Shown here one piece after another: positions 42,413 through 50,869 of a stretch of DNA of 64,000 nucleotides. How positions within the stretch are numbered: position 1 is the first letter of the stretch; each line of letters begins with the position of its first letter. The stretch is taken from contig NZ_CP041091.1 of the NCBI RefSeq assembly GCF_006494815.1, positions 4,370,295-4,434,294 on the forward strand, read 5' to 3'. The DNA comes from Nocardioides sambongensis. GTDB lineage: Bacteria; Actinomycetota; Actinomycetes; Propionibacteriales; Nocardioidaceae. A program made the position numbers and the translations under genes. The notes under the pieces were generated by a model. It was not told where the DNA came from, ran no database searches, and saw nothing but the letters and a program-made list of their open reading frames with translations.

Positions 42413-43543
42413 TCAGCGGGTCAGTCCGTCGCGCGCGCCGAAGACCACCAGCAGCACCACGATCACCACGTTGTAGACGGTGCACAGGGCGAGCAGCCGG
42501 GTCGCGCCCAGCTTGAGGCCGAGCCTGAGCGGGAGATAGGTCCAGCCGTCCTCGTGGTCGGCGACGAGCCCCCACACCGCCCGGGTGAAGTGGACGCCCA
42601 CGCCCAGCAGCGCGGCGAGCACCACGATCGAGGTCTCCGGAGGCGAGCCCTGGGCCTGGCCGCCCCAGCCGCCATAGGAGAGGTACGCCGGCAGCAGGGC
42701 GAAGGAGGCCGCCCAGGACCAGAACGACAGCGGGCCGGTGCGCAGCACCACGTTGCCCAGCATCCCGATCGCGACCGATCCCAGGTAGATGCAGCCGGCG
42801 GTGATGCCGGTGGTGATGGCCAGCGGGACGAGGAGCAGCGCGGCGGCGAGCATCGCGTAGGCGACGGTGCCGCTGTCGAGACGGCCGTCGGCCAGTGGCT
42901 TGCCGCTGCGCTGGTGGCGCTGGTCGCGTCGCTTGTCGACCAGGTCGTTGTGCCAGCCGAGGATGGTCTGGCCGACCAGCACGGTCACCGCGATCACGCC
43001 GACCTCCCGCGCCGGTCGTCCGGTGACCGTCGCGGCGGCTCCCATCGCCAGCGCGGTGACGACGGCGTGCTTGGGGTGCGCCGCCTGCGCGAGGGCGACC
43101 ATCGTCCAGTCCCGCGGCGACGTACCGCGGGTGATCCAACCCCAGAAGCCGGTACGACGCGCGCCGGCCGGCGGCGTGACCCGGTCGTCCCTCGCGAGCG
43201 GGTCCGCCTCCTCCGGCTCCGCCGGCTCCTCGTCACCGGACCCGGCGCTCCCGACGGTGTCCGCGTCGTTGTCCGCGTCGTTGTCAGTGTCGTTGTCAGC
43301 GTCGTCTGCGACGCCCGTGCCGAGGGTGTCCGCAGGCCCGTTCGCCCGCTCGGTGTCGGCACCTTCTTCGGTGACCGCACTCTCCTCGGTGACCGTGCTG
43401 CCCTCGTCGCCGTCCTGCGGGACGTCCTCCACCGATGATCCGTCGATCCGGTCCGTCGCCCCCGCGGGCGCGACGTCCTCCGCAACCGGGATGGTTCCCT
43501 CCCCGGCAGTGCGGCTGCGTTGCCAGCGCTGCAGTTTCGCCAT
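42413..43543 (-). CDS. UbiA family prenyltransferase with long acidic N-terminal extension
   Basis: UbiA enzymes transfer a prenyl chain to an aromatic or other acceptor within the membrane. The C-terminal 260 residues have seven to nine membrane helices with the first Asp-rich motif in NDLVDKRRDQRHQRSGKPLA and a second acidic loop at VADHEDGWTY. The first 125 residues are hydrophilic, acidic and repetitive (Asp-Asn-Asp-Thr/Ala units), with no similarity I recognise. Members of this subgroup in actinobacteria are annotated as SCO3242-like prenyltransferases; substrate is unknown. ATG 43543 is used; upstream in-frame starts exist but look non-coding. Confidence 0.88.
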   Translation of the reverse strand: MAKLQRWQRSRTAGEGTIPVAEDVAPAGATDRIDGSSVEDVPQDGDEGSTVTEESAVTEEGADTERANGPADTLGTGVADDADNDTDNDADNDADTVGSAGSGDEEPAEPEEADPLARDDRVTPPAGARRTGFWGWITRGTSPRDWTMVALAQAAHPKHAVVTALAMGAAATVTGRPAREVGVIAVTVLVGQTILGWHNDLVDKRRDQRHQRSGKPLADGRLDSGTVAYAMLAAALLLVPLAITTGITAGCIYLGSVAIGMLGNVVLRTGPLSFWSWAASFALLPAYLSYGGWGGQAQGSPPETSIVVLAALLGVGVHFTRAVWGLVADHEDGWTYLPLRLGLKLGATRLLALCTVYNVVIVVLLVVFGARDGLTR

Positions 43544-43865
43544 GGCGAGCAGTATTGACCAACGTGGGGGCGGTGGGAGGCAGGACCGCGGATCGGTACG
43601 CGCCACAGCGTGTCGCGGCAGCATCGATGTGGCCCGTGCGGGCGTGCGCGAGCGGAGAGTGCCGGCGATGTGAGCGGGCGCACTCTGCCACAGATCGCCG
43701 CCCCTTTTCAGCCTCGTTCCCAGGTTTCCGACGTGTTTCAGGCCACTCCGCACCACATGTCGCGGCATCTGTCAAGCCCGGATTGGCGGCCTGACCTGCA
43801 CAAACGCTTTCTGAGGGTCTCCTGAGCCGTGCTAGTATGGATGCTCAGGAAGGGGTTCATCTCAT
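43544..43865 (+). promoter_or_regulatory. Intergenic region between ubiA and carD with a carD promoter candidate
   Basis: This 322-nt gap between divergent genes contains no gene I can support. Near carD a plausible -10 box TAGTAT (43833-43838) lies about 17 nt after TCTGAG (43810-43815), a weak -35 box. The ribosome site AGGAAGGGG (43847-43855) precedes ATG 43866 by 10 nt. The ubiA promoter is not evident. Confidence 0.55.
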
Positions 43866-44351
43866 ATGACTTTCACCGTCGGCGAAACGGTCGTCTATCC
43901 CAATCACGGGGCCGCAGTTATCGAGGACATCGAGATGCGGACGATCAAGGGAGAGGAGCGTCAGTACCTCGTACTCCGCATCGTGGCGCAGCAGGACCTG
44001 GTTGTCAGGGTCCCGGCTTGCAATCTCGATCTGGTGGGTGTGCGGGACGTGGTCGACAAGGACGGACTGGACCGTGTGTTCAGTGTCCTGCGGGCCGAGC
44101 ACGTCGAGGAGCCGACCAACTGGTCGCGCCGGTACAAGGCCAACCTGGAGAAGCTGCACAGCGGCGATGTGATGAAGGTGGCGGAGGTCGTTCGCGATCT
44201 CTGGCGCCGCGAGCGGGACCGCGGACTGTCCGCGGGGGAGAAGCGGATGCTGGCCAAGGCGCGTCAGATCCTCGTCTCCGAGCTCGCGCTCGCCGAGCAC
44301 ACCAACGAGGACAAGGCGGAGACGATCCTGGACGAGGTACTCGCGTCCTGA
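43866..44351 (+). CDS. carD: RNA polymerase-binding transcription regulator CarD
   Basis: CarD binds the RNA polymerase beta subunit and stabilises open complexes at rRNA and other promoters; it is essential in mycobacteria. The 161-residue protein has the Tudor-like RNA polymerase-interaction domain ([20 protein letters not shown]) and the helical DNA-contact domain with the key tryptophan region [13 protein letters not shown] and the basic [13 protein letters not shown]. Length and sequence match the mycobacterial protein closely. A strong terminator hairpin follows at 44399-44432. Confidence 0.97.
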   Translation: MTFTVGETVVYPNHGAAVIEDIEMRTIKGEERQYLVLRIVAQQDLVVRVPACNLDLVGVRDVVDKDGLDRVFSVLRAEHVEEPTNWSRRYKANLEKLHSGDVMKVAEVVRDLWRRERDRGLSAGEKRMLAKARQILVSELALAEHTNEDKAETILDEVLAS

Positions 44352-44398
44352 CGTCCCGTGGTGGCTGACCGAACAGCCGCCGACGCCTCATTGGCACC

Positions 44399-44432
44399 AA
44401 GAGCCCCACGGCCACCCGGCCGTGGGGCTCTT
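44399..44432. terminator. Terminator hairpin after carD
   Basis: AAGAGCCCCACGGCC (44399-44413) and its exact reverse complement (44418-44432) form a perfect 15-bp stem with an ACCC loop, 47 nt after the carD stop codon. Confidence 0.9.
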
Positions 44433-44487
44433 CCGTGTCCGGGGGCGGTCGCGCTCGGGTGCCCCTGCGTCATACCTTGTCGGTGCC

Positions 44488-45108
44488 ATGACCCAGGATC
44501 CGTACGACGCCAGCGGCTTCGAGCCGATCGAGGACCTCGACCGCGAGCAGCCGCCGGCCGCCGGCGTGATCGTGGAGCAGGAGCGCGGCGCACTGCCGTT
44601 CCGGCTGATCCACGGCGAGTCCCTGGTCGCCACCGCTGCCTGGGCCGCCGGCGACGCCGGCATCGACCTGGTGGACGCCAGCCTCGGCTGGGACGTGGTC
44701 GCCGAGCGAGGTGAGCCGCTGGTGCTCCACGATCCGCTCTGCCCGATGACGCCGCCCCAGTTCCTGCGCCGGTGCCTGCAGATCGCGACGGAGACCGGTG
44801 AGGTCGTGGTCGGTGTCCGGCCGGTCACCGACACCGTCAAGGAGGTCCGGGACGGCGAGGTCGGCGCCACCCGGGACCGAGACGGCCTGGTGGCGCTGTG
44901 CTCGCCGGTGGTGCTGCCGCCGGCCGTGGTCGAGTCGCTGGTCGAGGCCCAGCAGGCGGGGGCGATCCCCGCCGACTTCGGCGACCTGATCGCCGACCTC
45001 CGCGGCCGGGGCCTCCCGGTCCGGCTGGTCGAGGCGCCCGCGGAAGCCCGCCGCGTGGGCTCGGAGGCGGACATCGCCGTCCTCGAAGCACAGACCAGGG
45101 GCTCGTAG
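44488..45108 (+). CDS. IspD-like protein lacking the nucleotide-binding signature
   Basis: This 206-residue protein looks like a degenerate paralogue of IspD, whose true copy is the next gene. The middle segment VVVGVRPVTDTVKEVRDGEV and DGLVALCSPVVLP line up with the IspD regions that read PVTDTIKRV and GLWAVQTPQAF. However, the N-terminal Gly-rich CTP loop (GxGxR) and its lysine are missing, and the Thr-Pro-Gln-Ala-Phe motif is replaced. Catalysis of the methylerythritol-phosphate step is therefore unlikely. It sits between carD and ispD, where mycobacteria have no such gene, and starts at ATG 44488 shortly after the carD terminator. Confidence 0.75.
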   Translation: MTQDPYDASGFEPIEDLDREQPPAAGVIVEQERGALPFRLIHGESLVATAAWAAGDAGIDLVDASLGWDVVAERGEPLVLHDPLCPMTPPQFLRRCLQIATETGEVVVGVRPVTDTVKEVRDGEVGATRDRDGLVALCSPVVLPPAVVESLVEAQQAGAIPADFGDLIADLRGRGLPVRLVEAPAEARRVGSEADIAVLEAQTRGS

Positions 45109-45285
45109 GACAAGCAGCCGGGGTGCGCGCCTCCGACGATCAGACGGCCACCGTGAGCGGGCTCGCCGCCGGCGAGCGGCACCCGCGAGGTGGTCCGGCG
45201 CTGCACGGTCGGGCACGTCTGTCCCGAGCGCAGTCCAGGGCCCCGCGCGCACCGGGCGCCGCCCCCGCGGTCACCCAGACCGGGC

Positions 45286-45330
45286 CGGTCAGGCCAGACC
45301 AGGTCAGGCCAGACCAGGTCAGGCCCAGCC
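45286..45330. repeat. 15-bp tandem repeat at the 3' end of ispD
   Basis: Three units of AGGTCAGGCCAGACC (first and third with small changes) cover the ispD stop codon and the gap after it. No function is apparent. Confidence 0.8.
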
Positions 45331-46135
45331 TGGCTCCGTCTCCCCGCCGGCGTCGGGCATCCGGTCGACCAGCGCCTCAGCGGTGGCCAGGTCCTCGGGC
45401 CAGGTGACCTTCAGGTTCGATGCGCTGCCCGGCACCGCCATGATCCGGAACCCCGCCGGCGCGAGGCGCTCCAGGCAGGCGGCGGTGTCGGTGCCCTCGA
45501 ACCCGTTCTCCGCGGCGGCCAGGTAGGCCCGCCGCAGCGGCTGGGCGCGGAACGCCTGCGGCGTCTGTACGCCGGCCAGCCGGGGGCCACTGCCAGCGCC
45601 GGTCGTGTGGCCGGGCACGCGACCGGACGCCGGGCCGGACGCCAACGCCTCCCGGGGGCGAGCCCGGGCAGCTCGACCACGGGGACCGCTCCACCGTGCC
45701 GACGAGCCGTGCCGAGGACGTCCCGGAAGAGGGACGCGGTGGCCAGCGGCCGTGCGCCGTCGTGGATCGCGACGGCATCGATCCGGCCGGCGTCGATGTC
45801 CTCGCCGAGCGCCTTCAGCGCCGCCGCCTCCGAGGAGTGCCGACTGGCGCCTCCCTGGACGAGGGTCACCTCCCGCTCGCCGAGCTCGGGACGGATGGCG
45901 GCGGCGACCGACTCCTGCTCGCCCGGCGCGCAGACCACCACCACGCGGCTCACGCCCTCGACGCCGAGGGCGGCCCGGACGCTCCAGGCCAGCACGGGCC
46001 GAGGACCGAGGGGAGGAGGACCTTGTTGACGGCGGCGCCCACTCTGCTGCCGCTGCCCGCACCGAGCACGACGATCGCCGCCCCGGGGGTCGGGGGCGTG
46101 CTGGCGGGCGACGGGGACACGGGCTGGTCGGTCAT
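45319..46135 (-). pseudogene. ispD: 2-C-methyl-D-erythritol 4-phosphate cytidylyltransferase, two apparent frameshifts
   Basis: IspD makes CDP-methylerythritol in the MEP isoprenoid pathway, upstream of IspF encoded nearby. Three reading frames in succession give one IspD: IVVLGAGSGSRVGAAVNKVL (CTP loop), then WSVRAALGVEGVSRVVVV and VAIHDGARPLA, then GVQTPQAFRAQPLRRAYLA and GTDTAACLE. The breaks are at about 46010-46013 (GGGG) and 45651-45653 (CCC); one added base at each joins the frames into about 272 residues. All expected motifs are intact. Two independent natural frameshifts in a gene normally essential when MEP is the sole isoprenoid route are unlikely, so sequencing error is favoured. 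Confidence 0.9.
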
Positions 46136-46191
46136 GGCCGGGCCACCGTAGCCGCTGATCGTGGCGGGTGGGACTGCGCGTCGCCGCCGGC

Positions 46192-46222
46192 TTGACTTCA
46201 GGTCGACCTGAAGCGAGATCGT
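46192..46222 (+). promoter_or_regulatory. Palindromic operator of MerR type in a divergent promoter region
   Basis: TTGACT (46192-46197), a good -35 box, overlaps the perfect 18-bp palindrome CTTCAGGTCGACCTGAAG (46196-46213). A dyad placed between -35 and -10 is the usual layout for MerR-family activators. The -10 box is weak: GATCGT at 46217 would give a 19-bp spacer, as MerR promoters have. No merR gene is in the window. Confidence 0.6.
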
Positions 46223-46250
46223 CGGGTCCGACCAGGAGAGAGGGCGGCCC

Positions 46251-47192
46251 ATGCAGCACCGCGACCCGCACGACCAGCACCACGGCCACCAGCACGCCGG
46301 CCACGAGCACGCCGGCCACCAGCACGCCGGCCACGAGCACGCCGGCCACGAGCACGCCGGCCACGAGCACGCCGGCCACCGACACGACGGCGAACGACCC
46401 TTCGAGGGGCCCGAGGAGGTCGCGCGGGTGATCGCCGACGGCGAGATCGCGCTCGACTACGTCCGCGAGGTGGTCGGGCTGCTCCCGGGCCCGGTCGGCC
46501 GGGTGCTGGACGTCGGGTCGGGCCCCGGCGTCGCGACGCTCGAGCTGGCCCGGCTGCTCCCCGACGCGAGCGTGCTGGCACTGGACTCGTCCGCCTCGAT
46601 GATCGAGGCGCTGCGCGGTCGTGCGGCCGCCGACGGACTCGTCGATCGCGTCGAGGCGCGGCAGGCGGAGATCCCCGAGGGGCTCGCCGACCTGACCGGG
46701 GTCGACCTGGTGTGGGCGTCGATGTCCCTGCACCACGTGGGCGACGAGGTCGCTGCGCTCCGGGCGATCCGCGAGACCCTGAGCGAGCACGGCGTCGTCG
46801 CGATCCTGGAGTTCGGCGACCAGCGCCAGGTGGTGCCGCCCGGCGACGCCGCACTCGGCCAGCGGATCGAGGACGCCTACCGCCGGTTCTTCGACGAGCA
46901 GTCCCAGCACTGGCACGGCGACACCCCCTCGGCCGAGCTCTCCGCGATGGTGGAGCGCGCCGGCCTGGCGGTGCTCAGCGACCACGTCTCGGTGATCACC
47001 CACCAGCCGCCGTTGGACGACGCCCAGCGACGCTACGTGACGGGGTCGTTGCTGCGTGCCCGCCAGCAGCTCGACGGTCTGCTGCCGACCGACGACCTCG
47101 AGCAGATCGCTCGGCTGGCCGCGGACGAGGGCCGGCCCGACGGTCCGGTCGTCGTCTCCCGCCGGATCCTGCTGGCGCACCGCGCCCGGTGA
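46251..47192 (+). CDS. Class I SAM-dependent methyltransferase with His-rich N-terminal repeat
   Basis: The 313-residue protein starts with about 48 residues that are almost one third histidine, built from six copies of a 5-residue unit (His-Ala-Gly-His-Glu/Gln). The methyltransferase fold follows: VLDVGSGPGVATLELA is the SAM motif, ALDSSASMIEALRG motif II, and ASMSLHHVGDEVAALR the post-I region. The order resembles UbiE/ArsM-like small-molecule methyltransferases. The His repeat probably binds metal ions (Ni, Zn, Co or Cu). A palindromic operator lies just upstream. The substrate is unknown; metal-linked or metalloid methylation is a guess. Confidence 0.87.
   Translation: MQHRDPHDQHHGHQHAGHEHAGHQHAGHEHAGHEHAGHEHAGHRHDGERPFEGPEEVARVIADGEIALDYVREVVGLLPGPVGRVLDVGSGPGVATLELARLLPDASVLALDSSASMIEALRGRAAADGLVDRVEARQAEIPEGLADLTGVDLVWASMSLHHVGDEVAALRAIRETLSEHGVVAILEFGDQRQVVPPGDAALGQRIEDAYRRFFDEQSQHWHGDTPSAELSAMVERAGLAVLSDHVSVITHQPPLDDAQRRYVTGSLLRARQQLDGLLPTDDLEQIARLAADEGRPDGPVVVSRRILLAHRAR
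46290..46379 (+). repeat. 15-bp tandem repeat encoding His-Ala-Gly-His-Glu/Gln units
   Basis: Six gap-free copies of SAGCACGCCGGCCAC differ only at the first base (C or G). The in-frame period allows length variation of the histidine tail by slippage. Confidence 0.93.
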
Positions 47193-47385
47193 CCCGCTCT
47201 CCCGCGCCCCGGGCGTGAGGTCCGTCTGACCGCGCGAGCCGTCGGGACCGCGGATCCGTTGCGGTTGGCGACCCCGCCTCGCGCAGCAGCGCCGGGGCCG
47301 TCGCTGCCCCGGCGGAGAGCGAGCGTTTTCGTGGGCGTTACACAGCGAAACCTCGCCGAGAACAGTGCGCCCCTACTTTCAGCGC

Positions 47386-47760
47386 ATGAGTTCTCGGACC
47401 GCGCCGACAGAGGAATGGCATCCGGTGTGCCCGATCGGGGAGCTCGAGGTCGAGCGTGGAGTGACCGCGCTGGTGCACGGCCAGGCGATCGCGATCTTCC
47501 GGACCGACGACACCACCGTCTACGCCCTGGGCAATCACGACCCCTTCGCCCGGAGCTCGGCCCAGGCCGGCGGTATCGCCAAGGGGATCGTCGGTCGGCG
47601 CGGGGACGTCCCCTTCGTCGCCTCACCGGCCCACCGCCACGCCTTCGACCTGCGCACCGGCCGCTGCCTCGACGACGGGCACGTCGCCGTACCGGCCTAT
47701 GACGTCAAGATCGTCGACGGCGTGGTGATGATCGGGCACCGCAAGGGCGAGGCGGCCTGA
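47386..47760 (+). CDS. nirD: Nitrite reductase small subunit NirD-like protein
   Basis: This 124-residue protein has the Rieske-like beta fold of NirD, the small subunit of assimilatory NADH nitrite reductase. The opening CPIGELEVERGVTALVHG, NHDPFARSSAQAGGIAKGIV and ASPAHRHAFDLRTGRCLDD are typical. As in other NirD proteins the Cys-His pairs that hold a Rieske cluster are absent. No nirB gene is in the window, so its partner must be elsewhere or it works with another enzyme. ATG 47386 is the likely start. Confidence 0.85.
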   Translation: MSSRTAPTEEWHPVCPIGELEVERGVTALVHGQAIAIFRTDDTTVYALGNHDPFARSSAQAGGIAKGIVGRRGDVPFVASPAHRHAFDLRTGRCLDDGHVAVPAYDVKIVDGVVMIGHRKGEAA

Positions 47761-47772
47761 CCCGGTCGGTGG

Positions 47773-48732
47773 TCAGCGAGCGGACGACAGTGCGCGATCG
47801 ACCAGGGTCACCAGCTCGCGGCTGACCAGCGCGGGGCGCTCCAGCGGCAGCATGTGGCCGGCCTCGGGCGCGACCAGCAGGCGCGCCCCGCGGATGCCGC
47901 CGGCGATCCGACGGGCGTGGCCCGGTGGGGTGAGCAGGTCGCGGGTGCCCACCAGCACCGTCGTCGGTACGTCGTCGAACGCCGCCAGCTGGTCGGTGCG
48001 GGCGTGCACCATGAAGTCGCGGTAGAAGCCGGACATGGTGGCCGGCGGGCAGTTGATCAGCTGGTCCACCATCAGCCCGATGTCACGAGGACGCTGCGGC
48101 TGCCCGAAGACGAACCGCTCCACGATCCGACGCTCCGTCATCGGCGCGGTACGACGCCGGCGGCGCCCGACCAGACGGGCCCGTGCCGAGAGGGCCAGTG
48201 GGATCCGGGAGCGGGTCACCGCGGCGGTGCCGGCCGGCAGTCCCAGGGTGACCTGGTCGAGACCACCGGAGGAGGTCGAGACGAAGAGCAGGCCGGCCAG
48301 CCGGTCCACCAGGTCCGGGCGCTGCTGCGGCAGCGCGGTCATCGTCATCCCGCCGATCGAGTGGCCGGCGATCACCAGCGGACCGTCCGGGGCGAACGCG
48401 TCGACGACCCGACCGAGGTCGCGGGCCAGCTGCGCGATGGTGCAGTCGGCCTCCGGCGACGGGTCGGAGTGGCCGTGCCCGCGGTGGTCCCAGGTGATCA
48501 GGCGGATGTCGTGGCCGAAGCGCACCAGCAGGTCGTGCACCTGGTAGTGCCAGTCGTGCTCGTCGGCGGTCCAGCAGTGGGCGAGCAGCACGGTCACCGG
48601 CGCGTCGCTGCGGCCGCGCACGGTCACGTGCAGCCGCAGTCCGTCCTCGGTGCGCACCTCGGTGCGGCCCGGGCCGGGGGAGGCCGGCGGCGGCGCGGGT
48701 GCGGTGGTGGCGTCGACGGCGGGAGCGGTCAT
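47773..48732 (-). CDS. Alpha/beta hydrolase family protein
   Basis: This 319-residue hydrolase has the nucleophile elbow GHSIGGM, an oxyanion region (LAHCWTADEHDWHY), the DHRGHGHSD loop and the catalytic histidine in EAGHMLPLERP; the acid is probably in VGTRDLLTPP. It resembles non-heme haloperoxidase-like and general esterase members. AGGAGG lies before ATG 48732. It is 20 nt after ispF and likely shares its transcript. Substrate is unknown. Confidence 0.88.
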   Translation of the reverse strand: MTAPAVDATTAPAPPPASPGPGRTEVRTEDGLRLHVTVRGRSDAPVTVLLAHCWTADEHDWHYQVHDLLVRFGHDIRLITWDHRGHGHSDPSPEADCTIAQLARDLGRVVDAFAPDGPLVIAGHSIGGMTMTALPQQRPDLVDRLAGLLFVSTSSGGLDQVTLGLPAGTAAVTRSRIPLALSARARLVGRRRRRTAPMTERRIVERFVFGQPQRPRDIGLMVDQLINCPPATMSGFYRDFMVHARTDQLAAFDDVPTTVLVGTRDLLTPPGHARRIAGGIRGARLLVAPEAGHMLPLERPALVSRELVTLVDRALSSAR

Positions 48733-48752
48733 GCCGGAGGTCCTCCTGAGGA

Positions 48753-49292
48753 TCAGGGGCGGTCGGTCGGGACAGCGGTGGAGTAGACCAGTGCGGTCGC
48801 GATCGCGGCAACCCCCTCGCCGCGGCCGGTCAGTCCCAGGCCGTCGGTGGTGGTCGCGGAGATCGTGACCGGCGCACCGGCCACGGCGGAGAGGGTGGAC
48901 TCCGCCTCGGCGCGGCGCGGACCCAGCCGGGGACGGTTGCCGATCACCTGGATCGCCACGTTGCCGACCGCGAAGCCGGCGGCCCGCACGCGTCGTACGG
49001 TCTCGCCGAGCAGGGTGGCGCCGGAGGCACCCGCCCACTCCGGCTCCGCGGTGCCGAAGTTGCTGCCCAGGTCGCCGAGCCCGGTGGCGGAGAGGAGCGC
49101 GTCGCACGCGGCGTGCGCCGCCACGTCGGCGTCGGAGTGACCCTCCAGGCGGACGGCCTCGTCCGGCCAGCTCAGGCCGGCCAGTGCGAGCGGCGGATCG
49201 CCGTCGGTGCGCGGCACCAGGCGGTGCACGTCGGTGCCGTGACCCACACGGAACGGGAAGGACTGATCACTACTGCTCACGGTGCCGATCAT
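48753..49292 (-). CDS. ispF: 2-C-methyl-D-erythritol 2,4-cyclodiphosphate synthase
   Basis: IspF forms MEcPP from CDP-ME 2-phosphate in the MEP pathway. The 179-residue protein has the metal site GHGTDVHRL (Asp and His ligands), the conserved [17 protein letters not shown], and [10 protein letters not shown] and [19 protein letters not shown] near the end. Length is right for the trimer-forming family. The start is uncertain: ATG 49292 or GTG 49280; the first would slightly approach the divergent oxidoreductase start. It is separated from ispD here by four genes, unlike in mycobacteria, where the two adjoin. Confidence 0.94.
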   Translation of the reverse strand: MIGTVSSSDQSFPFRVGHGTDVHRLVPRTDGDPPLALAGLSWPDEAVRLEGHSDADVAAHAACDALLSATGLGDLGSNFGTAEPEWAGASGATLLGETVRRVRAAGFAVGNVAIQVIGNRPRLGPRRAEAESTLSAVAGAPVTISATTTDGLGLTGRGEGVAAIATALVYSTAVPTDRP

Positions 49293-49305
49293 GCCGTGCG
49301 ACAGA

Positions 49306-50862
49306 ATGGGCCGGGTGAGGACGTCGCGCGGATGGTGGGTGCTGGCCGGGATCGTGGTCGGCGCGCTGGGCCTGGCGATCAGTGATCTGACCGCCGCCCT
49401 GCTGCACATCCGTGAGTCCCCGGTGGTCGCCGTCGCGGAGGGCGTCACCGCGCTGACCCCCGGGGCCGTGGCGGAATGGGCGATCCAGACGCTCGGCGCC
49501 TACGACAAGTTCGCGCTGGTGGTCGGCATCCTGGTGATCCTCGGTGTCGTCTTCGGATCGATCGGCGCCCTCGCCCGCCGGCAGTGGTGGTGGGCCGGGA
49601 TCGGGTACGGCGCACTGGCGGCGGTCGGTGTCGTCGCCGTGGTCACCAAGCCCGCGGCGACCGCGACCGACCTGCTGCCGGTCCTGGTCGGGCTGGTGGT
49701 GTGGTGGGTGGCGTTCGCGCTGTGCGCCATGTGGCTGCGCCGCTGGGAGCTGGTGCTGGCCTCCGAGGACCCGGCCCACGACCCGACCCACACCCGCCGC
49801 GGCTTCTTCCTGCTGGCCGGTTCGATGGCCGCGGTGACGGCGATCGCCGGCGGACTGGGCCGGGTCGCCGGCCAGGCCAGGCGCAAGGCCGAGGAGAGCC
49901 GCCGGCTGCTCCGCCTGGAGCAGGTCACCAAGCCGGTGCCGCCGGCCGAGGTGCGCGTCGACGTCGAGGGCCTGCCGCCGTGGCAGACGCCGGCCGAGGA
50001 CTTCTACCTGATCGACACGGCCTTCATCAAGCCCACCATCGACCCGGCGGACTGGGAGATCCGGATCCACGGGCGGGTCAAGCACGAGCTCCGGCTGAGC
50101 TTCGACGACCTGGTCGCCCGGGAGGTCACCGAGGACTGGATCACGCTCAACTGCGTGTCCAACGAGATCGGCGGGAGCCTGATCGGCAACGCCTGGTGGA
50201 GCGGGGTGCGGCTGGCCGGACTGCTCGGCGAGGCGGGACCGCTGGAGGGCGCCGACGCGGTGCTGCAGACCTCCGAGGACGGCTGGACCTGCGCCACCCC
50301 GCTGGCCGCGATGACCGACGAGCGCAACGCCATGCTCGCGGTGGCGATGAACGGGGAGCCGCTGCCCATCGAGCACGGGTTCCCGGTGCGCACCATCGTG
50401 CCGGGGCTCTACGGCTACGTGTCGGCGTGCAAGTGGGTGGTCGACCTCGAGGTCACCAGCTTCGACGAGGTCGAGGCCTACTGGACCGAGAAGGGCTGGG
50501 CCGAGCAGGGTCCGGTCAAGATCGCCTCCCGGATCGACGTCCCGCTCGCGGACTCCACCGTCCCGTCCGGCACCGTCGTCCTCGCCGGCACCGCCTGGTT
50601 CCAGCACACCGGCATCGACCGGGTCGAGGTCGCCGTGGACGGAGGCCCGTGGACCGAGGCCGAGCTGGCCGCGGCGCCCAACGTGGACACCTGGGTGCAG
50701 TGGCGGGCCGAGGTCGAGGTCACCGAGGCCGGCGACCACACCGCCCGGGTCCGGGCGATCGCCAGCGACGGCGAGGTGCAGACCGGCGTCGTGGCCGACG
50801 TGCTGCCCGACGGAGCCACCGGGTGGGACGAGGTCGGCTTCACCGTCGACGACGCGTCATGA
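49306..50862 (+). CDS. Membrane-anchored molybdopterin-dependent oxidoreductase (sulfite-oxidase family)
   Basis: The N-terminal 165 residues hold about four membrane helices. A twin-arginine-like motif ([16 protein letters not shown]) precedes a further hydrophobic stretch, after which a sulfite-oxidase-type molybdenum domain begins (residues about 210-400). [11 protein letters not shown] supplies the cysteine expected to bind molybdenum, and [21 protein letters not shown] is a family hallmark. A C-terminal dimerisation-like Ig domain follows. The catalytic part should therefore lie outside the membrane, with Tat-type export inferred. Electron acceptor and substrate are unknown. The start is one of several in frame between 49282 and 49318; ATG 49306 is chosen. 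Confidence 0.9.
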   Translation: MGRVRTSRGWWVLAGIVVGALGLAISDLTAALLHIRESPVVAVAEGVTALTPGAVAEWAIQTLGAYDKFALVVGILVILGVVFGSIGALARRQWWWAGIGYGALAAVGVVAVVTKPAATATDLLPVLVGLVVWWVAFALCAMWLRRWELVLASEDPAHDPTHTRRGFFLLAGSMAAVTAIAGGLGRVAGQARRKAEESRRLLRLEQVTKPVPPAEVRVDVEGLPPWQTPAEDFYLIDTAFIKPTIDPADWEIRIHGRVKHELRLSFDDLVAREVTEDWITLNCVSNEIGGSLIGNAWWSGVRLAGLLGEAGPLEGADAVLQTSEDGWTCATPLAAMTDERNAMLAVAMNGEPLPIEHGFPVRTIVPGLYGYVSACKWVVDLEVTSFDEVEAYWTEKGWAEQGPVKIASRIDVPLADSTVPSGTVVLAGTAWFQHTGIDRVEVAVDGGPWTEAELAAAPNVDTWVQWRAEVEVTEAGDHTARVRAIASDGEVQTGVVADVLPDGATGWDEVGFTVDDAS

Positions 50863-50869
50863 TGACGCG

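Noticed and set aside
46290-46379. A CRISPR-like or intergenic repeat
   Set aside because: The 15-bp units are in frame within a methyltransferase gene and encode a histidine repeat.
47386-47760. A Rieske 2Fe-2S ferredoxin
   Set aside because: The fold fits, but the Cys-X-His and Cys-X-X-His ligand pairs are missing, as in NirD.
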